A stretch of 64,000 nucleotides of DNA from Mesobacillus jeotgali (GCF_002874535.1 NZ_CP025025.1:60001-124000); one strand, 5' to 3'. Numbered from the stretch's first letter, positions 20,310-32,599 are shown. The notes: generated by a model from the letters alone, not told the origin. A program made the numbers and translations.

Positions 20310-21737
20310 ATGGGGGCAAGTTTGACGGTCATTGCGATAGTTATTATTTATTTAGGCATTATGGTGATGATTGGGTACATATCTTCGAAAAAAATCAATG
20401 ATAATGAGGATTTCCTAATAGCGGGGCGCAAAATGGGACCTTGGCTGCTGGCGGGTAGCCTTGCCGCGACCGAGGTCGGAGGCGGCTCTTCTCTAGGTGT
20501 GGTGGAAAAGGCTTATGGCGAGTGGGGGCTGTCGGCTGTCTGGTATGTCATTACAATGGCGATTGCGTTCATTGTACTGGCGTTCCTGGCGCCGATGCTT
20601 CGGGAAGCGGCGGTCAAAACGGTGCCCGAATACTTTCGCAGGCGATATGGTGAAGCGAATTCACTGGTCACGTCGATTATTATGCTGCTGCCGATGGTCG
20701 GACTGACAGCAGTGCAGTTCATCGCTTCAGCTACGATTCTGTCCGTCATGACAGGTTGGAGCTATACAGTGTCAGTCATCATCGTCACCGTTGTCGTCAC
20801 GTTATACAGCGTGATGGGCGGGATGTATAGTGTTGTTTACACAGATGTTGTCCAGTGGATTTTCATTATCGTTGGAATGGCGCTCATCATTCCGTTCACG
20901 CTCCAGGCTGGCGGCGGATTCGAACAGGTGACAGCCAATATACCCGAGGCGAAATGGAGTCTTGTTGATGGCGCGGGATGGGGCACGATCATTGCGCTCG
21001 TCGTAATGTATATTGCTTCATTTACAGTCGGCCAGGAGGCGGTCCAGCGCTATTACTCTGCCAAAGACGGGAAGGCGGCTAAGCAAGCATCCTATATCAC
21101 TTCTGCTGTGTATGTGCTGTTCGCGTTCATTCCGGCGGTAATCGGTCTGTTCATGTATGGGATGGTCGAGAACGGCCAGATAGACGGGGCAATGCTGATG
21201 GAAAGAGGCGCACAATATGCTTTGCCGGTGCTGGCAATGGAGGTGCTGCCAGATGTGGTAACAGGCATCCTGTTCGCAGCATTGATTTCCGCGACAATGT
21301 CCAGTGCGTCCAGTAATCTATTGGCAGCAGGGTCTATTTTTACAAATGATATTTACCACCAATACATCAACAAGAATGCAGCTGACGGAAAACTTTTAAA
21401 AATGGTGCGCTATACGATGTATGTCGTTGCAGGATTCGCGTTGCTGACAGCGATCTGGAATGTCTCGGATATCATTACACTGCTCATGTTTTCCTTTACA
21501 TTGAGAGCTGGCGGGGCATTCATTCCTTATGTGCTAGGGCACATTTGGGAAAAAGCGAGCCCGGCAGGCAGCCTGGCATCCTTGTTCCTTGGAAGTCTCG
21601 CAGTCTATCTTGGCGAAAAAGAGATCATCAGCTTCTTTGGGCTTGATCCAATCTATCTTGCGCTGATTGTCAGCGGCATCAGTTTCTATATTTTTTCAAG
21701 GTTGTTCACAGAGCAATACGAGCACCGCGATTTATAG
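20310..21737 (+). CDS. Sodium:solute symporter (SSS family)
   Basis: A 475-residue polytopic protein with about 13 hydrophobic segments. SSS-family features include FLIAGRKMGPWLLAGSLAAT near residue 35, GGGSSLG, the TM5-region VVYTDVVQWIFI and the sodium-site region ALISATMSSASSNLLAAGS. It imports a solute with Na+; the substrate cannot be told from sequence. It differs from the PutP homologue at 47985. ATG 20310 has GGAG 7 bases upstream. Single-gene unit. Confidence 0.9.
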   Translation: MGASLTVIAIVIIYLGIMVMIGYISSKKINDNEDFLIAGRKMGPWLLAGSLAATEVGGGSSLGVVEKAYGEWGLSAVWYVITMAIAFIVLAFLAPMLREAAVKTVPEYFRRRYGEANSLVTSIIMLLPMVGLTAVQFIASATILSVMTGWSYTVSVIIVTVVVTLYSVMGGMYSVVYTDVVQWIFIIVGMALIIPFTLQAGGGFEQVTANIPEAKWSLVDGAGWGTIIALVVMYIASFTVGQEAVQRYYSAKDGKAAKQASYITSAVYVLFAFIPAVIGLFMYGMVENGQIDGAMLMERGAQYALPVLAMEVLPDVVTGILFAALISATMSSASSNLLAAGSIFTNDIYHQYINKNAADGKLLKMVRYTMYVVAGFALLTAIWNVSDIITLLMFSFTLRAGGAFIPYVLGHIWEKASPAGSLASLFLGSLAVYLGEKEIISFFGLDPIYLALIVSGISFYIFSRLFTEQYEHRDL

Positions 21738-21746
21738 ATTTTCTTC

Positions 21747-21778
21747 AAAAAGCGTTCCAACATTCGGTGCGCTTTTTT
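21747..21778 (+). terminator. Probable terminator after the symporter gene
   Basis: AAAAAGCG (21747-21754) pairs with CGCTTTTTT (21770-21778) around a 15-base loop. The stem is AT-rich, so it may be weak. Confidence 0.6.
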
Positions 21779-21801
21779 CTACATATATAGATATATTTCT
21801 A

Positions 21802-22052
21802 ACTTCGAGAAATGTCCAGCTCCAGCGCCTAGCCCCTCGAGACGCTTGTCTAGTTTCGCCTCCTAGAAACTCCGAAACTTCAACTCCGCCGGCGGAAGCA
21901 AAAAGCGCTTCTTTGTCGGAGTCTCCAGTTTCTGCGTTTCTGGACAGTCGGCTATACATTTCTAATTCGGTCCGCCCAATGAAGTCAAAGAACGACTTCA
22001 CCGGTCGGCCCTCCAGCGCTTGTCGGGGCTGACCAAGGCGCTTGTGCTTTTC
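21802..22052 (+). repeat. Modular intergenic repeat, copy D (full length)
   Basis: Nearly identical to copy C through the 5' CTCGAG block, the nested hairpin (AGAAACT, ACTCCG, GAAGC and their partners), the CCGCCC...GAAGTC/GACTTC...CGG hairpin and the terminal GGGGCT and AGGCGCT. It fills most of the 395-base gap between the symporter gene and pcrB. A possible -10 TATAAT for pcrB lies just beyond it (22090-22095). Confidence 0.9.
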
Positions 22053-22131
22053 TCACATGTTTCCTTTTTTATATACAGACAACAAATGCTATAATGATGG
22101 AATGGATATATAGAATGGGGGCAATTCTGGG

Positions 22132-22818
22132 ATGTACGATGTTCGCGAGTGGAGACATGTGTTCAAACTCGATCCAAATAAAGAGATAACTGATGAAGAA
22201 TTAGATAGAATATGCGAGTCTGGAACCGACGCAATCATGGTGGGCGGGACAGATGGTGTCACTCTAGAAGGAGTCATTGATTTGATGTCCCGGGTCCGTC
22301 GTTATACGGTTCCATGCATTCTCGAGGTTTCGACGATTGATTCAATCACGCCTGGATTCGATTTTTATTTTATCCCGACGGTATTGAACAGCGGCAATCC
22401 ACAGTGGATCACTGGCCTGCACCATGAAGCGGTAAAGGAGTATGGTGACCTGATGGATTGGGACGAGCTGAAAATGGAAGGATATTGCATCCTGAATCCA
22501 GATTGCAAGGCGGCAAAGCTGACTCATGCGAAGACGGATCTTTCAATCGATGATGTACGGGCATACGCAATGATGGCAGAAAAAATGTTCAACCTGCCGA
22601 TTTTCTATCTAGAATACAGCGGGACATACGGCAATCCTGAGTATGTTGAAGCAGCCAAAGGCGTTCTCGACAAGACTGTCCTTTTTTACGGCGGTGGAAT
22701 CGAAACGGCACAGCAGGCTGAAGAAATGGCCAAGCATGCCGATGTCATCGTGGTCGGAAATGTTGTTTACACCAACCTTGACGAGGCATTGAAGACGGTT
22801 GTTGCAATAAAGAAATAA
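22132..22818 (+). CDS. pcrB: Heptaprenylglyceryl phosphate synthase (PcrB)
   Basis: TIM-barrel prenyltransferase that joins heptaprenyl diphosphate to sn-glycerol-1-phosphate. The 228 residues include [42 protein letters not shown] and the phosphate-binding end [16 protein letters not shown] and VVGNVVY. Length and position before pcrA match B. subtilis. Confidence 0.96.
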   Translation: MYDVREWRHVFKLDPNKEITDEELDRICESGTDAIMVGGTDGVTLEGVIDLMSRVRRYTVPCILEVSTIDSITPGFDFYFIPTVLNSGNPQWITGLHHEAVKEYGDLMDWDELKMEGYCILNPDCKAAKLTHAKTDLSIDDVRAYAMMAEKMFNLPIFYLEYSGTYGNPEYVEAAKGVLDKTVLFYGGGIETAQQAEEMAKHADVIVVGNVVYTNLDEALKTVVAIKK

Positions 22819-22883
22819 CGAAGTTGTATATAAGGGTTTTATGGGATAAAATAAGAACAAATGTTTGTATGGTGGTGACGAGT

Positions 22884-25133
22884 GTGCAATATTTAACGGA
22901 TAAATTACTGAATGGCTTGAACCCGGAGCAGCAGAAGGCTGTCAAGACAGTGGATGGACCGCTGCTCTTAATGGCTGGCGCTGGCTCTGGTAAAACAAGA
23001 GTTTTAACACATAGAATTGCGTATTTAATGGTGGAAAAAGGGATAAACCCTTATAACATCCTTGCGATTACGTTTACGAATAAAGCAGCACGCGAAATGC
23101 GCGAAAGGATTCAGAAAATGATGGGCGGCGCGGCGGATGACATCTGGATTTCAACGTTCCACTCGATGTGCGTAAGGATTTTGCGCAGGGACATCGATCG
23201 TCTCGGATACAACCGAAACTTCACAATCCTTGATTCGACTGACCAGCAATCAGTCATCAAGTCGATTTTGAAGGACAAGAATATGGATCCGAAAAAGTAT
23301 GATCCTCGTGCGATCCTTGGAACAATCAGCTCGGCGAAGAACGAGTTGATTACGCCGGAGGAATATGCGAAGACAGCGGGGGATTATTTTTCCCAGAAGG
23401 TCAGCGATGTGTATACGGAGTATCAGCGCAGGCTGCGCAAAAATAATGCGCTTGATTTTGATGATCTGATCATGACGACGATTACGCTGTTCATCCGCGT
23501 GCCGGAAGTGCTGGAGTATTACCAGCGCAAGTTCCAGTACATCCATGTGGATGAGTACCAGGATACGAACAGGGCACAATACATGCTTGTAAAATTGCTT
23601 GCGCAAAGATTCCAGAACCTTTGTGTTGTTGGTGATTCGGATCAGTCAATCTATCGCTGGCGCGGTGCCGATATCACGAACATCCTTTCATTTGAAAAGG
23701 ACTACCCAAGGGCAAGCGTGATTTTGCTTGAGCAGAACTACCGCTCGACGAAGAAGATTTTGCTGGCTGCGAATATGGTCATCCAGAACAATATGAACCG
23801 CAAGCCGAAGAATCTTTGGACGGAAAATGCAGAGGGCAACAAAATCATGTACTATCGCGCGGACAGCGAGCAGGGTGAGGCGCAGTTCGTCATTGGGAAA
23901 ATTCAGGAGCAGATTCGCAATGGCCGCAAGCTATCTGATATCGCGATTCTTTACCGCACGAACGCTCAGTCCCGTGTGATTGAGGAATCTTTCTTGAAGT
24001 CGAACATTGATTACTCAATCGTCGGCGGCATCAAGTTCTATGACAGGAAGGAAATCAAGGATATCCTTGCGTATCTCCGCTTGATTTCGAATCCTGATGA
24101 TGATATCAGTTTGCAGAGAATCATCAATGTTCCGAAGCGCGCGATTGGATCGACTTCTATCGATAAAATCGCCAACTTCGCTACAATGCATGACCTATCG
24201 ATGTTCCAGGCCTTGGAGACGATTGAAATGATCGGACTGAGCCCAAAAGCGGAAAAAGCTGCGGCAGAATTCCGCAACCTGGTCAGCAATTACACGCACC
24301 AGCAGGAATATCTGTCAGTGACCGAGCTGGTTGAGGAAGTCCTGGATAAGACAGGCTACCGTGACATGCTGAAGGCGGAAAAATCGCTGGAGTCACAGAG
24401 CCGACTTGAAAACATAGATGAATTTTTAACAGTAACAAAAAGCTTTGAAGAAAGCAGTGAAGATAAGAGCCTGGTGGCTTTCCTGACGGATTTGGCACTT
24501 GTCGCTGATATTGATCGCCTGGATGATGATGGCGAGAAGAAAACTGACTTCGTCACATTGATGACATTACACTCAGCTAAGGGACTTGAGTTCCCGGTTG
24601 TTTTCTTGATTGGAATGGAAGAGGGAGTATTCCCGCACAGCCGCTCCTTGATGGAAGAGGATGAGATGGAGGAGGAACGCCGTCTTGCCTACGTGGGAAT
24701 CACTCGTGCCGAAGAAGAATTGTTCATCACGAATGCCCAGATGCGTACCCTTTTCGGCCGTACGAACATGAACCCGGAATCACGGTTCATTAAGGAAATC
24801 CCGGCTGATTTGGTTGAGGACGCTGTACCAAAAGTAAGAAGGCCTGCACCAGCCAGCGGCGGCAGACCAGGAACTAGCGGTGGCAGACCAGCCACTGCAT
24901 CAAGACCATCGATGCCAACTCGCGGAGCTGTCTCCCGTCCTGTCGCAGCTGCAAGCGGCGGCGAAGGCATTGATTGGAAGGTCGGCGACAAAGCCCAGCA
25001 TGGCAAGTGGGGAACAGGGACGGTTGTCAGCGTTAAAGGCTCAGGAGAAGGAACAGAGCTGGATATCGCGTTCCCAAGTCCAACAGGCATTAAGCGATTG
25101 CTAGCTAAGTTCGCACCGATTACAAAAGCGTAA
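22884..25133 (+). CDS. pcrA: ATP-dependent DNA helicase PcrA (UvrD family)
   Basis: 3'-5' helicase essential in Bacillus for repair and for resolving transcription-replication conflicts. Superfamily 1A motifs are [19 protein letters not shown] (Walker A, near residue 30), [11 protein letters not shown] (motif II), [13 protein letters not shown] (III), LEQNYRS (IV) and [16 protein letters not shown] with [10 protein letters not shown] (V and VI). A Gly/Pro/Arg-rich linker precedes the C-terminal tudor-like domain ([19 protein letters not shown]), which contacts RNA polymerase. The GTG at 22884, after GGTGGTGA, is taken as the start (749 residues); ATG 22869 is an alternative. It lies between pcrB and ligA. 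Confidence 0.97.
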   Translation: MQYLTDKLLNGLNPEQQKAVKTVDGPLLLMAGAGSGKTRVLTHRIAYLMVEKGINPYNILAITFTNKAAREMRERIQKMMGGAADDIWISTFHSMCVRILRRDIDRLGYNRNFTILDSTDQQSVIKSILKDKNMDPKKYDPRAILGTISSAKNELITPEEYAKTAGDYFSQKVSDVYTEYQRRLRKNNALDFDDLIMTTITLFIRVPEVLEYYQRKFQYIHVDEYQDTNRAQYMLVKLLAQRFQNLCVVGDSDQSIYRWRGADITNILSFEKDYPRASVILLEQNYRSTKKILLAANMVIQNNMNRKPKNLWTENAEGNKIMYYRADSEQGEAQFVIGKIQEQIRNGRKLSDIAILYRTNAQSRVIEESFLKSNIDYSIVGGIKFYDRKEIKDILAYLRLISNPDDDISLQRIINVPKRAIGSTSIDKIANFATMHDLSMFQALETIEMIGLSPKAEKAAAEFRNLVSNYTHQQEYLSVTELVEEVLDKTGYRDMLKAEKSLESQSRLENIDEFLTVTKSFEESSEDKSLVAFLTDLALVADIDRLDDDGEKKTDFVTLMTLHSAKGLEFPVVFLIGMEEGVFPHSRSLMEEDEMEEERRLAYVGITRAEEELFITNAQMRTLFGRTNMNPESRFIKEIPADLVEDAVPKVRRPAPASGGRPGTSGGRPATASRPSMPTRGAVSRPVAAASGGEGIDWKVGDKAQHGKWGTGTVVSVKGSGEGTELDIAFPSPTGIKRLLAKFAPITKA

Positions 25134-25157
25134 AGTATTTCATTCTTACAATTAAAT

Positions 25158-27313
<2,156 letters not shown>

Positions 27314-27327
27314 GAGGTGTACACGCC

Positions 27328-28545
27328 ATGAGGAAGCTCTCAGTGGTCGCTCTATCTCTTGTCCTTTTGCTGACGGCCTGTGCCCCTAATTTTCAAAAGC
27401 AGGAAGAGGTCGTCCAGGAGAAGGATGATGACACAAAAGAAAAAGCGATTATTCCGAAATACAAAATTTCGGACAAATATTACCGTACCATCATGCCGTT
27501 CGAGCCAGGGGAAGCTCGCGGCATGGTCGTCAACAATCTGAATACGCGCTATGACATTACTGAATTTGAGACTGGTCTGATGCGAATTGCGCAAAATACA
27601 TTTTCCACAGACAAGTACGTTTTCAAGGAAGGCCAGTATCTTGATGGCAGCACCGTTGCATCATGGCTGGAACGTGAAATGACCCCGGCGCAGGTCGAAG
27701 CAAAGGAAAAAGAATTGCAGGCTAAGGCTAAAGCAGAAAAAAGCAACAAAAAGGTGATAGTGAAAAACCTGGGCCTGAATCCTGCCGATCCTGGCAAGGG
27801 GGATGTCCACGAACGGAATAAAAAGAATCCCATTTACCTTGCCCATATTCTTGAGCATAATTATCTCGTCCAATCTGGCGAAAAAGATACGTACCAGCTT
27901 GGCGGAATCGCAATCGGGCTCGCGCTGAATTCCGTCCATTATTACCGTGAGGAAGCTTATGGAGCAGTGTTTGAAAAAAACATTTCGCGTAAAGTTCTTG
28001 AAGCGGAAGGGAAGAAAATCGCCCAGGAAGTTGTCAACAGGCTAAGAGGGATCGATGAGTTGAAAAATGTACCGATTACAATCGGATTGTTCGAACAGGA
28101 AAGTCGATCTTCTGTTGTCCCAGGAAACTTTTTCAGTTATGCAGAAGTTTCACAGGGCAGCAATAATATAGGCAGCTGGAAAGATGTAAAAGAAAAATAC
28201 ATTCTGTTCCCATCCGCCGAGGCTGAGAAGGAACACAGGGATGACCTGACATTCTTCCAGAACTTCAAGCAGGATGTTGAGGAATATTTCCCTAACTTTA
28301 ACGGCGTCATCGGCAAAGGCTTTTACCTGGATGGCCAGCTACAGGAATTGAATATAGAGATTCCTATCCAGTTTTATGGCGAAGCCGAAGCCATTGGATT
28401 CACCCAGTATGTAACCGGACTGGTCATGGAGCATTTCCCTAACTATATGTCCGTACAGGTCAGCGTATCCTCTGTCCTGGGACAAGAAGCCTTGATCGTC
28501 AAGAAACCGGATCAGGATGAACCATTTGTGCATATTTATCAGTAA
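27328..28545 (+). CDS. camS: CamS family sex-pheromone-type lipoprotein
   Basis: A 405-residue lipoprotein with signal peptide RKLSVVALSLVLLLTAC and lipid-attachment Cys18. The CamS domain follows: IMPFEPGEARGMVVNNLNTRYD, TFSTDKYVFKEGQYL, GLNPADPGKGDVHERNKKNP. In staphylococci and enterococci the signal peptides of such proteins are processed to pheromone-like peptides; in bacilli (YerH) the role is not known. It begins 14 bases after ligA, so probably co-transcribed. Confidence 0.95.
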   Translation: MRKLSVVALSLVLLLTACAPNFQKQEEVVQEKDDDTKEKAIIPKYKISDKYYRTIMPFEPGEARGMVVNNLNTRYDITEFETGLMRIAQNTFSTDKYVFKEGQYLDGSTVASWLEREMTPAQVEAKEKELQAKAKAEKSNKKVIVKNLGLNPADPGKGDVHERNKKNPIYLAHILEHNYLVQSGEKDTYQLGGIAIGLALNSVHYYREEAYGAVFEKNISRKVLEAEGKKIAQEVVNRLRGIDELKNVPITIGLFEQESRSSVVPGNFFSYAEVSQGSNNIGSWKDVKEKYILFPSAEAEKEHRDDLTFFQNFKQDVEEYFPNFNGVIGKGFYLDGQLQELNIEIPIQFYGEAEAIGFTQYVTGLVMEHFPNYMSVQVSVSSVLGQEALIVKKPDQDEPFVHIYQ

Positions 28546-28550
28546 CTAGA

Positions 28551-28587
28551 AGCAAAGGGCCGAGGTGCTCTTTGCTTTTTTTTTTTG
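28551..28587 (+). terminator. Terminator after camS
   Basis: AGCAAAG (28551-28557) pairs with CTTTGCT (28570-28576), followed by an 11-base T run. Confidence 0.88.
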
Positions 28588-28658
28588 TTAAAAGGTGAAT
28601 CCAAAGCTTGATTATCATCGTATATATTCTGATAATTCTAACTAGTAGAGGTGGAAAA

Positions 28659-28851
28659 GTGGCTGTTCAAAGCAGTGTAAGTCAAAAAGAAAAATGGAAA
28701 TATGTTTTGAAGACGGCTATGTTGTAGGCCTTTGGAATATCAACCTTTATTTATCTTTTTCAATGGGTGACTGGACAAATAACCGAACGATTCCATCCTA
28801 CTCGGGATAGTAGCCGGTCCAATCGCGATGTTACCTATCGGAATTAGGTGA
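28659..28851 (+). pseudogene. Decayed small membrane-protein gene
   Basis: A GTG with upstream AGAGGTGG opens a frame reading VAVQSSVSQKEKWKYVLKTA, which is cut by TAG at 28725. The same frame then continues AFGISTFIYLFQWVTGQITE. A +1 shift around 28785 leads into SILLGIVAGPIAMLPIGI, a hydrophobic segment ending in TGA at 28849. One stop and one frameshift in an otherwise membrane-protein-like reading suggest a recent pseudogene. The family is not recognised. It is the main content of the 357-base gap after camS. Confidence 0.4.
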
Positions 28852-28902
28852 GGGCTGTAATTTTGAAAGAAAAAAGTTCGATAAACAGGAGGGAGAGGTA
28901 GA

Positions 28903-29373
28903 ATGAGGCGCATTATCTTCCATGTAATAATTGTGTTTTTGTTGCTGGCAGGCTGTTCATTAAACTCAACAGTGACAGAAGAAGATGAACAGGAAATTGA
29001 AAGATACATAAGTCAAGAAGTGATGAGCCCGAATTTTGGCGGTGAAATTTTCAGTGCTTATGAAATACTCGCCACCAATGAAGAGAAGGGTGAAATTTAC
29101 TTATGGGCATTGATAGAGGAGTACTACAAAGAAGGTGAGGAAGTTGAGCAAGGTTCCGGGATGTCAGTGCCAATGGTGTTAAAGATCGATCGAAGCGAAG
29201 GAGCCTCCAAGGTGATCAGTCACACTTTACCCAGGGATGGAAGCTTTTACGCCGATGACATTAAAGAAATGTTTCCTTACTTTGCAGAGCTAAAAGCCCT
29301 TGATTACCCATCCAATCATATCAAAAAATTGATTAAAGAAGTCGAAAGCGAGGTCGCTGAAAAGTTGAATTAG
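28903..29373 (+). CDS. Uncharacterised small lipoprotein
   Basis: A 156-residue protein with lipoprotein signal MRRIIFHVIIVFLLLAGC, Cys18 being the lipidated residue. An acidic soluble domain follows (EEDEQEIERYISQEVM, EIYLWALIEEYYKEGEEVEQG, KALDYPSNHIKKLIKEVE). The SD is GGGAGAGG. No domain was recognised. It ends in a strong two-way terminator shared with the convergent DinB-like gene. Confidence 0.8.
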   Translation: MRRIIFHVIIVFLLLAGCSLNSTVTEEDEQEIERYISQEVMSPNFGGEIFSAYEILATNEEKGEIYLWALIEEYYKEGEEVEQGSGMSVPMVLKIDRSEGASKVISHTLPRDGSFYADDIKEMFPYFAELKALDYPSNHIKKLIKEVESEVAEKLN

Positions 29374-29380
29374 AGAATTG

Positions 29381-29414
29381 AAAAAAGCAAAGAGCCGTGG
29401 CTCTTTGCTTTTTT
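29381..29414 (+). terminator. Bidirectional terminator
   Basis: AAAAAAGCAAAGAGCC (29381-29396) pairs with GGCTCTTTGCTTTTTT (29399-29414). A and T runs on the two flanks allow use from both strands, by the lipoprotein gene and the convergent gene at 29413-29871. Confidence 0.95.
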
Positions 29415-29871
29415 ATATACACTTTTTAATATCAAGGATTGTCTGCAAATGCATGCCTTCATGGAAAATCGTCCGCACCAGGACTTGCTCGATTGTGTGC
29501 ATGCCCATTTCGGTTGGAGCGAATTCTTCTTCAAGGCGTCCGCCATACAAATCTTTTATTCTCGCAGGCTGGATTTTAAGCAATTCTTTTAACTCATTCA
29601 CGGAAGGTGTCTCTTCGGTAAAATTGGCCGGAGAGGTGCCGTAGCCAAACCAGGAGTTGAACTCTTCCGGGACATCTGCTGGCTCTTTTGTCACTGCCTG
29701 GATCCAGAGATATTGATCAAGATAAATATGCCCAAGGTTCCAGCGAATATTATTATTGAATCCAGCAGGTACTTTCTCTGCATCTACTTCAGAAACTGTA
29801 TCTGCCACACCTAAGATATAGCTGCGATAAGATTCCAGTTGATTGAACAACACTTCATGACGTTTTTTCAT
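29413..29871 (-). CDS. DinB-like (DinB_2 / YfiT fold) protein
   Basis: A 152-residue four-helix-bundle protein: KKRHEVLFNQLESYRSYIL, NNIRWNLGHIYLDQYLWIQ and FHEGMHLQTILDIKK. His residues in GHIYLDQ and FHEGMH are the probable metal ligands of the DinB/YfiT-type superfamily, which includes thiol-dependent transferases such as those using bacillithiol. The substrate is unknown. AAGGGGG lies 9 bases before ATG. Confidence 0.88.
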   Translation of the reverse strand: MKKRHEVLFNQLESYRSYILGVADTVSEVDAEKVPAGFNNNIRWNLGHIYLDQYLWIQAVTKEPADVPEEFNSWFGYGTSPANFTEETPSVNELKELLKIQPARIKDLYGGRLEEEFAPTEMGMHTIEQVLVRTIFHEGMHLQTILDIKKCI

Positions 29872-29973
29872 ACGTAATAGCCCCCTTTTTGAATGATAGA
29901 TAAATATTCGCGAGATTAATTGAAATAACCTTCCAAAAAGAGTGTGAAAGTGGTTCTGAGTGGTACGCTTTTA

Positions 29974-30057
29974 GATTTTATTGGCGAAAATGAGATTAAT
30001 TCGACCACATCTGGAATTAATTCGACCACATCTGGAATTAATTCGACTAACACGATA
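29974..30057 (+). repeat. Tandem array, 21-bp period, core ATTAATTCGAC
   Basis: ATTAATTCGAC begins at 29995, 30016 and 30037, exactly 21 bases apart. The first two copies share the whole 21-base unit. The preceding 21 bases contain TTTTATTGGCG, the inverse of the core of the 20137 array, which suggests a hybrid. It lies in the 345-base divergent gap between the DinB-like gene and pruA. Confidence 0.85.
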
Positions 30058-30143
30058 GAAAGAACAAAATACGATTGAATTACAATATTGGCATAATAAA
30101 TATCAAGAAAATTCCCAATACAATACTTGCTAGTACGTTGTCA

Positions 30144-30173
30144 TTGAACACTGTGAGACTCTCATGATAGAAT
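30144..30173 (+). promoter_or_regulatory. Sigma-A promoter of pruA
   Basis: TTGAAC (30144-30149), an 18-base spacer, then TAGAAT (30168-30173). The start site would be near 30180. Confidence 0.65.
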
Positions 30174-30183
30174 GGGAAAGGAA

Positions 30184-30197
30184 TGAAAACGTTTTAA
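30184..30197 (+). promoter_or_regulatory. CcpA cre site upstream of pruA
   Basis: TGAAAACGTTTTAA matches the Bacillus cre consensus at 13 of 14 positions. It sits just downstream of the predicted start site and before AGGAGGGG. A cre there fits catabolite repression of proline/arginine breakdown. Confidence 0.7.
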
Positions 30198-30215
30198 TAC
30201 ATAGGAGGGGATAGA

Positions 30216-31763
30216 ATGGTTCAGCCATACAAACACGAGCCTTTCACGAATTTTAAAGATGAGGTACACCGTGAAGGATACCTTACAGGATTGAAAACTG
30301 TAGAAGGTTATCTTGGCCAGGATTATGACTTGGTGATTGGCGGAGAGAGAATCTCGACTGAAGACAAGATTGTATCTTACAACCCATCCAATAAAGAAGA
30401 AGTTATTGGACGCGTATCAAAAGCAAACCGCGATCTTGCTGAAAAAGCGATGCAGGCTGCTGTTGAAGCGTTCAAGACTTGGAGAAAAGTAAAGCCTGAA
30501 ACACGTGCAGATGTATTATTCAAGGCTGCTGCAATCATTCGCCGCCGCAAGCATGAATTTTCAGCGCTTTTAACAAAAGAAGCTGGTAAGCCATGGAATG
30601 AGGCTGATGCTGATACAGCAGAAGCAATCGACTTCCTTGAGTACTATGCTCGCCAAATGCTCAAAATCAAAGACGGTATGCCAGTAGAGAGCCGTCCAAA
30701 TGAATATAACCGTTATGATTACATTCCTCTTGGAGTGGGAATCGTTATTTCACCATGGAACTTCCCATTGGCGATCATGGCTGGTACAACTGTAGCAGCG
30801 ATCGTTGCTGGTAACACAGTTCTATTAAAGCCAGCTTCTACAACTCCAGTAGTTGCGGCTAAGTTTGTTGAAGTGATGGAAGAAGCAGGTCTTCCTGCAG
30901 GTGTCCTTAACTTCGTACCAGGAAGCGGCGCTGAAGTGGGCGACTACCTTGTTGACCACAAAGACACTCGCTTCGTAAGCTTCACAGGTTCACGTGATGT
31001 GGGTCTGCGTATTTACGAGCGCGCTTCTAAATTGAGCGAAGGCCAAATCTGGCTTAAGCGCGTCATCGCTGAAATGGGCGGAAAAGATACGATGGTTGTT
31101 GACAAAGATGCGGATCTTGAATTAGCTGCTCAAGCGATCACGGCTTCTGCATTCGGCTTCTCAGGACAAAAATGTTCTGCATGTTCACGTGCTGTAATCG
31201 TTGAGGATGTATATGACCAGGTTCTTAACCGCGTTGTTGAGCTAACAAATGAGCTTAAGCTTGATGATCCTACAGATCAAAGCACATTCATGGGTCCTGT
31301 AAATGACCAGGGTGCGTTCGACAAGATCATGAGCTACATCGAAATCGGCAAGGAAGAAGGCCGTTTGATGACTGGCGGCGAAGGAGACAGCTCAAAAGGC
31401 TACTTCATCAAGCCAACAGTATTTGCTGATGTGGATCCAAAAGCTCGCATCATGCAGGAAGAAATCTTCGGACCGGTTGTTGCATTCGCAAAAGCGAAGG
31501 ATTTCGACCATGCGCTTGAAATCGCGAACAACACTGAATATGGTTTGACTGGAGCTGTGATCACGCGCAACCGTGAAAACATCCAGAAGGCTCGTGAGGA
31601 TTTCCATGTCGGAAACCTTTACTTCAACCGCGGCTGCACAGGCGCAATCGTAGGTTACCAGCCATTCGGCGGCTTCAACATGTCAGGAACAGATTCAAAA
31701 GCTGGCGGACCAGACTATCTGCTTCTGCACATGCAAGCGAAGACTACTTCTGAAATGTACTAA
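30216..31763 (+). CDS. pruA: L-glutamate gamma-semialdehyde dehydrogenase (1-pyrroline-5-carboxylate dehydrogenase)
   Basis: Oxidises glutamate semialdehyde to glutamate with NAD+, the second step of proline catabolism. The 515 residues align throughout with Bacillus RocA/PutC. Landmarks are [29 protein letters not shown], the general-base Glu in IAEMGGKD near 286, the nucleophilic Cys in [11 protein letters not shown] near 319, and [11 protein letters not shown]. No proline dehydrogenase gene lies nearby. The PutP-type transporter is some 16 kb away. Confidence 0.95.
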   Translation: MVQPYKHEPFTNFKDEVHREGYLTGLKTVEGYLGQDYDLVIGGERISTEDKIVSYNPSNKEEVIGRVSKANRDLAEKAMQAAVEAFKTWRKVKPETRADVLFKAAAIIRRRKHEFSALLTKEAGKPWNEADADTAEAIDFLEYYARQMLKIKDGMPVESRPNEYNRYDYIPLGVGIVISPWNFPLAIMAGTTVAAIVAGNTVLLKPASTTPVVAAKFVEVMEEAGLPAGVLNFVPGSGAEVGDYLVDHKDTRFVSFTGSRDVGLRIYERASKLSEGQIWLKRVIAEMGGKDTMVVDKDADLELAAQAITASAFGFSGQKCSACSRAVIVEDVYDQVLNRVVELTNELKLDDPTDQSTFMGPVNDQGAFDKIMSYIEIGKEEGRLMTGGEGDSSKGYFIKPTVFADVDPKARIMQEEIFGPVVAFAKAKDFDHALEIANNTEYGLTGAVITRNRENIQKAREDFHVGNLYFNRGCTGAIVGYQPFGGFNMSGTDSKAGGPDYLLLHMQAKTTSEMY

Positions 31764-31773
31764 TACAGAAATG

Positions 31774-31807
31774 GAATCCCCTTCTCGTTTTGAGAGGGGG
31801 ATTTTTT
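31774..31807 (+). terminator. Terminator after pruA
   Basis: AATCCCCTTCTC and GAGAGGGGGATT pair with one mismatch around GTTTT, then TTTTTC. Confidence 0.9.
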
Positions 31808-31880
31808 CATCTTATAGGGAATGTACAAGCTCGTCCTTTGTTATACTTAGGTAAAATTACCCTGAAATGGAGTTGATGCT

Positions 31881-32585
31881 TTGCTTGGAATAGTAGTACA
31901 GCTCATAATATCGTGGATTTTACTTCGTGTTCTCTACAGGGAAAACCTAAATGTATTAGGAATCATCCCTACAAAATTAAGGATGTCTCAATTTGCTCTT
32001 GGTTTCATTTTTACCGCATTACTTTGTACAGTAATTCAACTGGTCTATTCTTCCTTAACAAATACGGACTGGAAACTGAATGAAAATCTATCTGTCTTTG
32101 GCACATTGAACTTCTTATGGTGGAATGTTAAATCTGTCATCTTTGAGGAATTGATTTTTAGAGGAGCACTTCTCTATATCGCTATCCGAAAATGGGGAGC
32201 GAGGACAGGGATTTTATTATCCGCAATTGCTTTTGGCATTTACCACTGGTTTTCTTTTGGAGTACTTGGAAATGTTGTTTTAATGCTTGTTGTATTTCTG
32301 ATGACGTCCATTTCTGGATTGGTTTGGGCATACGCGTTTGAAAAAACAAAATCGATGATGCTTCCAATCGGTCTGCACTTAGGATGGAACTTTGTTTTTA
32401 ACTCCGTTTTCTCAAAAGGACCCCTAGGCGAACAAATCCTGATTCCACAAGTAGACAAAGCACACTACCTCTCAGATACACTATCCTTCTTCATACAATT
32501 CCTGCTGCCTAATTTAGTCGTACCGGCACTCACATTTTTCTATATAAAATTCTTACTGAAAAAGAATGCTGAAAATCCCCTGTGA
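31881..32585 (+). CDS. CPBP family intramembrane metalloprotease
   Basis: A 234-residue protein with about 6 hydrophobic helices and the three CPBP/Abi motifs: EELIFRG near residue 89, FGIYHW near 117 and HLGWNF near 167. These supply the Glu and His active-site residues seen in Rce1-type proteases. Such proteins process membrane substrates or confer bacteriocin self-immunity; the target here is unknown. TTG start with GGAG 8 bases upstream. The gene looks more AT-rich than pruA. Its stop lies within its terminator. Confidence 0.88.
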   Translation: MLGIVVQLIISWILLRVLYRENLNVLGIIPTKLRMSQFALGFIFTALLCTVIQLVYSSLTNTDWKLNENLSVFGTLNFLWWNVKSVIFEELIFRGALLYIAIRKWGARTGILLSAIAFGIYHWFSFGVLGNVVLMLVVFLMTSISGLVWAYAFEKTKSMMLPIGLHLGWNFVFNSVFSKGPLGEQILIPQVDKAHYLSDTLSFFIQFLLPNLVVPALTFFYIKFLLKKNAENPL

Positions 32586-32599
32586 TCAGGGGATTTTTT
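32572..32599 (+). terminator. Terminator overlapping the 3' end of the CPBP gene
   Basis: AAAATCCCCTG (32572-32582) pairs with CAGGGGATTTT (32587-32597), followed by more T. Confidence 0.92.

Noticed and set aside
29378-29644. Plus-strand ORF of 88 codons
   Set aside because: It is antisense to the well-supported DinB-like gene and has no SD or recognisable content.
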